13,656 nucleotides of DNA from JBOHBN01 sp050698355 (GTDB taxonomy: Bacteria > Actinomycetota > Actinomycetes > Streptosporangiales > WHST01): NCBI GenBank assembly GCA_050698355.1, contig JBOHBN010000292.1, forward strand, positions 1 through 13,656, in the 5' to 3' direction. Positions 1 through 4,749 of this stretch are shown here, one piece after another. Numbering within the stretch: position 1 is the first letter of the stretch; every line of letters starts with the position of its first letter. The notes beneath the pieces are model-generated. The model was given only the letters and a program-made list of their open reading frames with translations, had not been told where the DNA came from and did not search any database. The translations under genes were made by a program, and so were the position numbers.

Positions 1-1
1 G

Positions 2-337
2 CTAAGTCGGGTCAATGTGGATCCAGCCCTGGTCGCGTCACGACGAGGAGGCCACTTCCGCGAGCTAGACGGCCTCGGCGCCAGCTGTGAGGCGGCGGAG
101 GAGATCGCGGCCCGCACCGTGAACAAGCAACGTGCCCGTTCCGGGCAGAGCGAACAGGCGAGCAAGACCTCGATCGAGGACATTTCCGCGCCGCGTCGTG
201 GCGGCATCCGCTCGGGGAACCGACACGGGGGCGGTCGCACGAAGGCGCAGCCGTACGCCGATGTCAAGGCGGCCGACATCAAGGGCCGCTCGAAGATGAC
301 CAAGGAGCAACTGCAGCGGCACCTCGCCCGGACGTAA
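2..337 (+). CDS. Small basic plasmid-stabilization-type protein with Rho-N-like C-terminus (5' end may be cut)
   Basis: The C-terminal ~85 residues follow a pattern I know from small actinobacterial proteins labelled plasmid stabilization protein: an EEIAARTVNKQRARSG block, an SRRGG-like block (here APRRGGIRSGN), and a short tail (YADVKAADIKGRSKMTKEQLQRHL) resembling the Rho-N/SAP-type nucleic-acid-binding helix pair. The protein is very basic and soluble, with no signal or membrane segment. The first in-frame start inside the window is GTG at 17, but there is no stop between it and base 2 and no convincing Shine-Dalgarno before it, so the gene may begin outside the window. The N-terminal ~25 residues match the family poorly, which could mean a wrong start or local degeneration. 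A role in DNA or RNA binding is inference; plasmid maintenance is only the inherited family label. It ends at TAA 335-337, with no neighbour close enough to suggest an operon. Confidence 0.7.
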   Translation, partial: LSRVNVDPALVASRRGGHFRELDGLGASCEAAEEIAARTVNKQRARSGQSEQASKTSIEDISAPRRGGIRSGNRHGGGRTKAQPYADVKAADIKGRSKMTKEQLQRHLART

Positions 338-404
338 CCTTCACACGGCCCCGGTTGACGGCATTCCCACTGAGCCCTCCGCAAGGTGAGGCGAACCGTG
401 CTCG

Positions 405-638
405 TTACGAAGTCTCCGTATTGATGGGCTGCACCGGTGCCGTCCATCCCTGGTCGGTCATGGTCCAGGCCGCGGTGGTCTCCCACCCCTGGTCGCGGAG
501 TATGCCCTCGGCGTCCTCGGGCTGGTCGACGGGTGCGGCCAGCGTGCGCTGCACTGCGGGGGTGCCGCGGTCGTCGCGGATGATCAGCTCCGGCTCGGGT
601 CCGCCCGTGTGGCCTGGTACGTGTGCGGTGTATGCCAT
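405..638 (-). CDS. Small hypothetical protein, translationally linked to the DUF2267 gene
   Basis: This 77-residue acidic, soluble protein starts MAYTAHVPGHTGGPEPELI and is rich in Trp-Thr near its C-terminus (GWETTAAWTMTDQGW). I do not recognise a named domain. It follows the minus-strand DUF2267 gene immediately. I chose ATG at 638 because an AGAGGTGAG ribosome binding site lies 5-8 nt before it; an in-frame GTG at 647 overlaps the upstream TGA by 4 nt and would add three residues. Either way the two genes are expected to be co-transcribed and translationally coupled. The alternating short hydrophobic stretches and DDRG turn suggest a small beta-rich fold, but that is only an impression. 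Confidence 0.6.
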   Translation of the reverse strand: MAYTAHVPGHTGGPEPELIIRDDRGTPAVQRTLAAPVDQPEDAEGILRDQGWETTAAWTMTDQGWTAPVQPINTETS

Positions 639-643
639 CACGC

Positions 644-877
644 TCACCTCTTGCTGGGTTGGTCGAACAGGGGCTTGTAGCCGGGAGGCAGCTGCGAGCG
701 TAGGTTGTCCAGCTCTCCGGCGCTGATCATGCGCGTCAGGGTGGACAGCACGGTACGCGCATGCTCGTGCGCCTGCTCTAGGGTGCAGCCGAGGCCTTCC
801 TGGTCGGCGAGGCTGCGCAGGAAGTCATCGACGTCGGCCGTGTCCCGGGCGCGATTGACGAACTCCTCATACTGCAT
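644..877 (-). CDS. DUF2267 domain protein, short form
   Basis: This 77-residue protein consists of essentially one DUF2267 unit: MQYEEFVNRARD at the N-terminus, a central AHEHARTVLSTLTRMISAGE helix pair, and the diagnostic LRSQLPPGYKPLF ending. DUF2267 proteins are small helical proteins common in actinobacteria, of unknown biochemical function. The start ATG at 877 has a good ribosome binding site (GAGAGGGAAGG). A longer open frame runs upstream to 1579, but the homology begins exactly at MQYEEF, so that extension is not coding. The gene is divergent from a second DUF2267 gene beginning at 1060, and the small gene ending at 405 follows it with an overlap or a gap of a few bases. Confidence 0.8.
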   Translation of the reverse strand: MQYEEFVNRARDTADVDDFLRSLADQEGLGCTLEQAHEHARTVLSTLTRMISAGELDNLRSQLPPGYKPLFDQPSKR

Positions 878-921
878 GGTTGCCTTCCCTCTCAAGGGCT
901 TGGAAACAGTCACGCCCGGCG

Positions 922-947
922 GCATTCCCGTTTCCGGTAGCGGGTAT
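922..947 (+). promoter_or_regulatory. Possible stress-sigma (SigB/SigF-like) promoter
   Basis: GCATT at 922-926 and GGGTAT at 942-947 are separated by 15 nt, which fits the GNNTN-N14-16-GGGTAY pattern described for SigB-type promoters in actinomycetes. It points towards the plus-strand DUF2267 gene at 1060 and would give a leader of about 100 nt. The motif is short and could be chance. Confidence 0.25.
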
Positions 948-1059
948 GCACGGTCTAGTTGGAACCCCGGCCCGGCGGCCAGGCAGGTTGCTGTTCGCCG
1001 GGCAGAGCTGAAACGGTGAAGCGAAGCGTTGTGAGGCCAACAGGCAGGGAGGCCATGAG

Positions 1060-1479
1060 GTGAGTTCGGTCCCATTCGAAGACAGCGGGCAGTTGGAGCA
1101 GTTCGTGCGCGGCGTACAGCACCGTGCCGGGCTGGACTCCTACAACGAGGCCCACCAGCTGGCCAGGGCGACGGTCGCGACGCTAGCGGCGTCGCTTTCT
1201 GCTGGACAGGCCGCGCAGCTGGCGCAGTGGCTGCCGGACAAACTGCGTGGCGAACTCGCCGCGAGCAGCGGGCAGGCCGGCCGGTTCGACAAGACGACCT
1301 TCGTCGACACCGTCGGCGGGGAGATCCACACCATCGATGCCGACCGGGTAGAAGCGCAGGCGGCAGCCGTGCTGCAGGTGCTGCGGGCGGCCGCGCCACG
1401 TGAGCAGATCGACGATACTCTCGCGCAGCTGCCGACAGAACTCGCCGCGATGTTCGACTCGTCACCAGGTGGCCGCTGA
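1060..1479 (+). CDS. DUF2267 domain protein, longer form
   Basis: This 139-residue soluble protein looks like two DUF2267-type half-units in tandem. Residues 8-60 hold FVRGVQHRAGLDSYNEAHQLARATVATLAASL then QLAQWLPDKLRGEL; residues 75-135 hold TFVDTVGGEI, AAAVLQVLRAAAPREQI and DTLAQLPTELAAMF. Each half ends in the family's L-P-x-x-L-x-x-x-F/L signature. The start is GTG at 1060, preceded by GGCAGGGAGG at 1043-1052; an ATG at 1055 is out of frame and runs straight into a stop. The gene is divergent from the 77-residue DUF2267 gene, so the pair may be co-regulated from the 182-bp gap. Biochemical function is unknown; the family often sits with stress genes. Confidence 0.85.
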   Translation: MSSVPFEDSGQLEQFVRGVQHRAGLDSYNEAHQLARATVATLAASLSAGQAAQLAQWLPDKLRGELAASSGQAGRFDKTTFVDTVGGEIHTIDADRVEAQAAAVLQVLRAAAPREQIDDTLAQLPTELAAMFDSSPGGR

Positions 1480-1643
1480 GGCCTAACCGAAGTGCTCCTG
1501 GGACCGCCACCTCGGCACCGGCCATACCACCCGGCACGTCGTCAGGGCACGCAGCGACCGCGTGATGCTGCCCAGGCATGGACGCCGCCTGCCCGAGCTG
1601 CTCCCGCAGGGTCCGATGGACCGACGCGATCCTGGACGATCGC

Positions 1644-2207
1644 TTACAGGTTCGCGACCAGTACGAAGGGATCCGGCCAGGCGTAGCGAAGCGCGATGGG
1701 GGCGCCGTTCAGCCTTCCGGGCAGCCCTTCCGGCGGCGATACCTCGCGGCGGTCCACATACTGCCCGCCGCGCGCCTGGTAGAAGGCCGCGGCATCGGTG
1801 TTCTGCTCGAGAACCCAGACGTGGAAACCGGTCTTCGTCCCCCGTCGCACGACGGCCTGCGCAGTCAATGTCAGCAGGCGCGAGCCGATGCCCTTGCGCT
1901 TGCGATCGGCGACCACGTGGAGGTTGTCGAGCAAGGCTCCCCAGGCCGGGTCGTCCTCGAAGATGGTGTGGGCGAAACCCACCAAGCCGTCGTCGTCCTC
2001 GGCGAGGAGGGTGTGGCTCAGCGGGTCGGGGGCGGCCAGCCGGTTGCTCCACAGCGCCAGGCGGTCGGTGGCGACATCACCGTCGAGGTAGGAATCGGTG
2101 TAGGCGCCCCGATAGTGCCGGCGCCAGCTGTTGGCGTGCAGCGCCGCAACCGCCTGGGCGTCGGACGGGCTGGCGAGACGGAACTGGAGATGGTCGGGCC
2201 CGGTCAC
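1644..2207 (-). CDS. GNAT family N-acetyltransferase
   Basis: This 187-residue protein has the GNAT layout. It has an N-terminal FRLASPSDAQAVAALHANSWRRHY segment (motif C/D region), a central strand LLAEDDDGLVGFAH, and then the acetyl-CoA-binding motif A, LHVVADRKRKGIGSRLL (residues ~96-112), with the R/Q-x-x-G-x-G/A pyrophosphate loop at RKRKGIG. Motif B follows as FHVWVLEQNTDAAAFYQARGG (residues ~128-148), where the Asn and Tyr are typical. It would transfer an acetyl group from acetyl-CoA to an unidentified amine; the HANSWRRHYRGAY start is common in actinobacterial GNATs of unknown substrate. The start is GTG at 2207 with a strong AGGAGGA ribosome binding site. It is convergent with the DUF2267 gene ending at 1479. 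Confidence 0.9.
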   Translation of the reverse strand: MTGPDHLQFRLASPSDAQAVAALHANSWRRHYRGAYTDSYLDGDVATDRLALWSNRLAAPDPLSHTLLAEDDDGLVGFAHTIFEDDPAWGALLDNLHVVADRKRKGIGSRLLTLTAQAVVRRGTKTGFHVWVLEQNTDAAAFYQARGGQYVDRREVSPPEGLPGRLNGAPIALRYAWPDPFVLVANL

Positions 2208-2311
2208 GGTGATTCCTCCTAGTCAGTCCTGGCATTGGCACAACACTGACAGGATGCCGAATTGTCATTGGGTGCCGTGCGACCGATGAGCGGCGAACGA
2301 CCCGGGCGCGG

Positions 2312-2767
2312 TTACTGCTGGCCGCGGTGGCGATGCAAGGAAAGCCTCCTCGCTCGCAGCGCGACACCGATGCTGGCGGCCAGCACCACCACCCCGGCGA
2401 GGACCTCGCCGGCGACGGCGGCGAAGCCCCAACTGAGCGCCGGATGCGTCAGCGTCTGCATCTCCCCGGCAGTTTGCGGGGCGCCGGCGAGGTAGAAGGC
2501 CGCCACCACCGCCGCGGTAACGGCGACCGCAAGCCTGGTTCGGGCCGCCAGGAGCCCGGCCAGGGCCAGCGGCAGCAAGGCGAAGACCACCGAGATGGCC
2601 TCCTTCGGGCCCTGGTGCGTCTGAGTCACTCCGTAGGTCGCGACCGCCATCACCACCAGGCCGGCTACGGCCACGACCTGCAGTGAGGATCGCTGGCGGG
2701 TCGAGGCTCGTTCGTGTTCTTCCTGACTGGTGCGGCTGTTGGCGGCGTGCATCGATTGCTGTGTCAT
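2312..2767 (-). CDS. Four-helix integral membrane protein, unknown function
   Basis: This 151-residue protein has a charged N-terminal tail (about residues 1-28, rich in Ser, Arg and Gln) and four hydrophobic segments: SLQVVAVAGLVVMAVATYGV, AISVVFALLPLALAGLLAA, LAVAVTAAVVAAFYLAGA and WGFAAVAGEVLAGVVVLAAS. It ends in a short basic tail (RARRLSLHRHRG), which suggests a cytoplasmic C-terminus. I do not recognise a family and see no catalytic motif. ATG 2767 is preceded only by a weak, rather distant GGAG; the frame stays open upstream to 2878, but that part lacks protein character. The gene is on the same strand as, and 193 bp downstream of, the nitrile hydratase alpha gene, so co-transcription is possible but not shown. 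Confidence 0.65.
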   Translation of the reverse strand: MTQQSMHAANSRTSQEEHERASTRQRSSLQVVAVAGLVVMAVATYGVTQTHQGPKEAISVVFALLPLALAGLLAARTRLAVAVTAAVVAAFYLAGAPQTAGEMQTLTHPALSWGFAAVAGEVLAGVVVLAASIGVALRARRLSLHRHRGQQ

Positions 2768-2960
2768 GCCGGTAATACTGCTCCGCGAGGATGCCGCGGT
2801 CGTCGTCCACAGGGCGGCTCTTGCGCTACCGCAACCGACGTATCCGGAGGTCCGTGTGAGCGACCGTCCGGTCACCACCCACCGCGAAGACGTTCCTGGA
2901 CTCGAGCGCTTGCTCCGCGACGCATCGGTGGTGACAGCACGTCGGGCTGCCGGTGAGCAG

Positions 2961-3545
2961 TCACACCGCGGCGGTCCCGATCATGCCCGCGCGTGTAACC
3001 AGACCAGCGAGCTCGTCCTCGGTGGCATACTCCGTGCCGGCGGGGCGCCGCGGCACGACGAGGTAACGGGTCTCGGCGCTGGAATCCCAGACCCGTATCT
3101 CGGTCTGGGCGGGGAGCTCCAGCCCGAACTCGGCCAGGACCTCGCGCGGCCACCGCACCACTCGGGAGCGGTATGCCTCGCTCTTGTACCAGGAAGGCGA
3201 CGGTCCCAACAGCGAGATCGGGTAGCAGCTGCACAGGGTGCACACGATGACGTTGTGCACGTCCTCGGTGTTCTGCACCACCCGCAGCAGTTGTGGCGCC
3301 GGGCCGTGGCTCATCGACAGCCCGAGCTCCCCGATCGCGGCGTTGCCGTCCGCGAGCAGGCGTCGGCGGAACGCGTCGTCGAGCCAGGCCCGCGCGACTA
3401 CCCGCGCCCCGCTACGCGGGGTTGACTGGGCCAGCAACCGGTCCAGGATCCGGTCCAGCGTGGCACCGTCGACCACGCCGCGCTGCTCCAGTACGTTCTC
3501 CAGCGCGCGGACCCGCTGCGAGACCGCCGCGTCGTCATGTGCCAT
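2961..3545 (-). CDS. Nitrile hydratase-family alpha (metal-binding) subunit, cobalt type
   Basis: This 194-residue catalytic subunit of the nitrile hydratase / thiocyanate hydrolase family hydrates a C-N triple bond (nitrile to amide) or hydrolyses thiocyanate at a non-corrin cobalt or non-haem iron centre. The metal claw is VCTLCSC at residues 101-107. Thr at the third position is the cobalt-type signature; iron enzymes usually have Ser. In active enzymes two of the claw cysteines (105 and 107 here) are oxidised. The family signature WYKSEAYRSRVVRWPREVLAEFG follows, then IRVWDSSAETRYLVVPRRPAGTE. The residues after the claw read CYPISLLGPSPSWY, where nitrile hydratases commonly have CYPWPVLGLPPxWY, so the substrate pocket may differ. 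ATG 3545 overlaps the upstream beta-C gene by 11 nt. No activator or metallochaperone gene is adjacent. Confidence 0.9.
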   Translation of the reverse strand: MAHDDAAVSQRVRALENVLEQRGVVDGATLDRILDRLLAQSTPRSGARVVARAWLDDAFRRRLLADGNAAIGELGLSMSHGPAPQLLRVVQNTEDVHNVIVCTLCSCYPISLLGPSPSWYKSEAYRSRVVRWPREVLAEFGLELPAQTEIRVWDSSAETRYLVVPRRPAGTEYATEDELAGLVTRAGMIGTAAV

Positions 3546-3813
3546 CAGCCGGCTCCAGGTACTCGTCCCACAGGTTCACCGTCACGGTGTGGCCGCCGTG
3601 CTCCCACAACTGGTCGGCGTCGAACCGGACCGCGTACACAGCACTCGGCTCGCGTCGTTCGCCGGCCACCGTCGCATCCGGCAGCGGGTGCTGGCCGTGC
3701 CGCTCGACGATCTCGCCGACATGCCCGCGGACGTAGCGCGGCGCGCGGGTGTGCCCGGCCGGGTCGTCAAGGATCACCCGTACCCGCTGGCCGGGCGCGA
3801 ACCGCTCAGCCAT
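3535..3813 (-). CDS. Nitrile hydratase-family beta subunit, C-terminal half as a separate protein
   Basis: This 92-residue protein matches the C-terminal half of a normal nitrile hydratase beta subunit: RFAPGQRVRVILDDPAGHTRAPRYVRGHVGEIVERHG (an SH3-like barrel), then LPDATVAGERREPSAVYAVRFDADQLWE and the terminal LWDEYLEPA. In a standard enzyme this is fused to the N-terminal helical half. Here ATG at 3813 lies inside the 3' end of the N-terminal-half gene, with an 8-nt overlap in another frame. The clean, independent stop and start argue for a real gene split rather than a sequencing frameshift. Three-chain arrangements of this kind are known for thiocyanate hydrolase and for the toyocamycin nitrile hydratase ToyJKL. 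The protein would assemble with the alpha and beta-N chains. Confidence 0.8.
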   Translation of the reverse strand: MAERFAPGQRVRVILDDPAGHTRAPRYVRGHVGEIVERHGQHPLPDATVAGERREPSAVYAVRFDADQLWEHGGHTVTVNLWDEYLEPADGT

Positions 3814-4090
3814 GGTCGGCCCAATCTCGGGCGAGAACGCCCTTGCGATCCAGGAGATCCTCGATCGCGGCCAGCCACCGCTCGTAGTAGGAAGCGGACA
3901 GGTACGCGGAAGGCTCCAGCCTCTCGATGGAGTCGCGGAACTCGTCGAGCTGGAAGACCCCGCTCCGCAGCAGCGACGACTGCAGCGCGTACACGCGCGC
4001 CTCCCAGTCGGCGTGGAAGGGCTCGCCGTCATCGTGCGGGTCGACCGGGCCGAAGCCCTCCATGCCACCCACGTCGTGGATCCGGCTCAT
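3806..4090 (-). CDS. Nitrile hydratase-family beta subunit, N-terminal half as a separate protein
   Basis: This 94-residue protein begins MSRIHDVGGMEGFGPV, the diagnostic N-terminus of nitrile hydratase beta subunits (usually M-N-G-I-H-D-x-G-G-M-x-G-F-G-x-V). It continues with FHADWEARVYALQSSLL, FRDSIERLEPSAYLSASYYERWLAAIEDLLDRKGVL and ends DWADHG. This corresponds to the helical half that packs on the alpha subunit. It is the first gene of a three-gene overlapping operon (beta-N, beta-C, alpha). No Shine-Dalgarno precedes ATG 4090, but a TACAAT -10 box lies 7 nt upstream, so the operon mRNA is probably leaderless. Substrate cannot be assigned from sequence. Confidence 0.85.
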   Translation of the reverse strand: MSRIHDVGGMEGFGPVDPHDDGEPFHADWEARVYALQSSLLRSGVFQLDEFRDSIERLEPSAYLSASYYERWLAAIEDLLDRKGVLARDWADHG

Positions 4091-4097
4091 ACGAGGG

Positions 4098-4103
4098 ATT
4101 GTA
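4098..4103 (-). promoter_or_regulatory. -10 box for a leaderless nitrile hydratase operon transcript
   Basis: On the minus strand TACAAT is followed by 7 nt and then the ATG at 4090. That is the spacing expected when transcription starts at the start codon, and there is no ribosome binding site. No clear -35 element is visible. Confidence 0.5.
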
Positions 4104-4143
4104 GGCTGTCCGGCGCTGACGGGGGCGTACCCCTCAGGCGACC

Positions 4144-4149
4144 TATGCT
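4144..4149 (+). promoter_or_regulatory. Possible -10 box (TATGCT) for the membrane protein gene
   Basis: TATGCT lies about 50 nt before ATG 4198, in the divergent gap with the nitrile hydratase operon. No -35 element at the usual spacing is apparent. Confidence 0.3.
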
Positions 4150-4197
4150 CGATTGGGAGGGCTGAGCAGCGATGCAGCGAAACCAGGAGGCGAGCAC

Positions 4198-4611
4198 ATG
4201 AACGGTCACTCCGCGGGCAGCTCGACCGGCGGCGTGCGTGTCTTCTCGATGCTCAACGGGCTCGTCCTTCTCGGCATCCTGCTGCAGGGGCTGTGGGCCG
4301 GTGAGTTCATCGGCGGAGTCGGCGGGGCCGATTGGGTCGAGGTGCACGCGATCACTGGGTACGTCGTGGTGCTACTCTCCCTGGTCGCAGCGATCGTCGC
4401 GGTTACCACGCTGCGGCGGCGCGGGTCGGGGATCGTCGGTCTGTCGATCACCTTGTTCGTGCTGCTACTCATCCAGGTCGGACTCGGCCAGGCGATCAGC
4501 GACGGCGGCCAGCGCGCGCTCGTCGCCGCCCACGTGCCCGTCGCCCTGCTCGCCATGGCCTTGGGCGTGTATCTCTCGGTCGCCGGGGCCAGGCTGCGTC
4601 ACGCCTCTTGA
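4198..4611 (+). CDS. Four-helix membrane protein with histidines in helices 2 and 4
   Basis: This 137-residue integral membrane protein has four hydrophobic spans: FSMLNGLVLLGILLQGLW, ITGYVVVLLSLVAAIVAVTTL, IVGLSITLFVLLLIQVGLG and LVAAHVPVALLAMALGVYLSV. A His begins helix 2 (VEVHAITGY) and another begins helix 4 (VAAHVPVALL). A pair of histidines in four-helix bundles of this size occurs in haem-binding membrane proteins, for example one half of the CtaA/Cox15 fold or DUF6220-like proteins; haem binding here is inference only. ATG 4198 has a strong CCAGGAGG ribosome binding site, and the longer open frame from 4153 has no such support. The gene is divergent from the nitrile hydratase operon and co-directional with valS. 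Confidence 0.8.
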   Translation: MNGHSAGSSTGGVRVFSMLNGLVLLGILLQGLWAGEFIGGVGGADWVEVHAITGYVVVLLSLVAAIVAVTTLRRRGSGIVGLSITLFVLLLIQVGLGQAISDGGQRALVAAHVPVALLAMALGVYLSVAGARLRHAS

Positions 4612-4626
4612 CCGCCGGCCGTCGGG

Positions 4627-4632
4627 TACGCT
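4627..4632 (+). promoter_or_regulatory. Possible -10 box of the valS transcript
   Basis: TACGCT lies 7 nt before a GTG codon at 4640, the same spacing as other leaderless starts in this window. A TTGACC at 4608-4613 is only 13 nt upstream, too close for a standard -35 element. Confidence 0.35.
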
Positions 4633-4639
4633 TGTCGGC

Positions 4640-4690
4640 GTGACCCACACGGTCGGCCGTACGGGCGGGCGAGTAGCCGAGCGCCGCTGA
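4640..4690 (+). CDS. Possible leaderless leader peptide upstream of valS (16 codons)
   Basis: GTG at 4640 opens a 16-residue frame, MTHTVGRTGGRVAERR, ending at TGA 4688-4690. A TACGCT -10 box lies 7 nt before it, the leaderless signature. The codons run through the left arms of a set of nested hairpins in the valS leader, and the stop falls in the loop of the innermost one. Besides the start it has two valine codons (GTC 4652 and the rarer GTA 4673). This placement would allow ribosome position to control the hairpins, as in attenuation, but two Val codons is weak support and the frame is short enough to arise by chance. Confidence 0.3.
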   Translation: MTHTVGRTGGRVAERR

Positions 4691-4738
4691 GCGCTCCTCG
4701 CCGCCGTACTCATGCTCCGCGGTCCCCGCGGCCGACCG
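4650..4738 (+). promoter_or_regulatory. Structured valS leader: nested inverted repeats
   Basis: Four nested perfect pairings can form: CGGTCGGCC (4650-4658) with GGCCGACCG (4730-4738); GTACGG (4659-4664) with CCGTAC (4704-4709); GGCGAG (4668-4673) with CTCGCC (4697-4702); and GAGCGC (4679-4684) with GCGCTC (4691-4696). The right end of the outer stem is immediately followed by the weak AAGAG ribosome binding site of valS. There is no T-run after it and no T-box TGGN core, so it matches no leader class I can name. Confidence 0.5.
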
Positions 4739-4749
4739 AAGAGATATCC

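Noticed and set aside
878..1579. Upstream extension of the minus-strand DUF2267 frame to 311 residues
   Set aside because: The extension is Arg/Ala/Pro-rich, antisense to the second DUF2267 gene, and the homology and ribosome binding site begin at 877.
4640..4749. T-box leader for valS
   Set aside because: There is no T-box core with a TGGN antiterminator bulge and no specifier-loop architecture; only nested hairpins are present.
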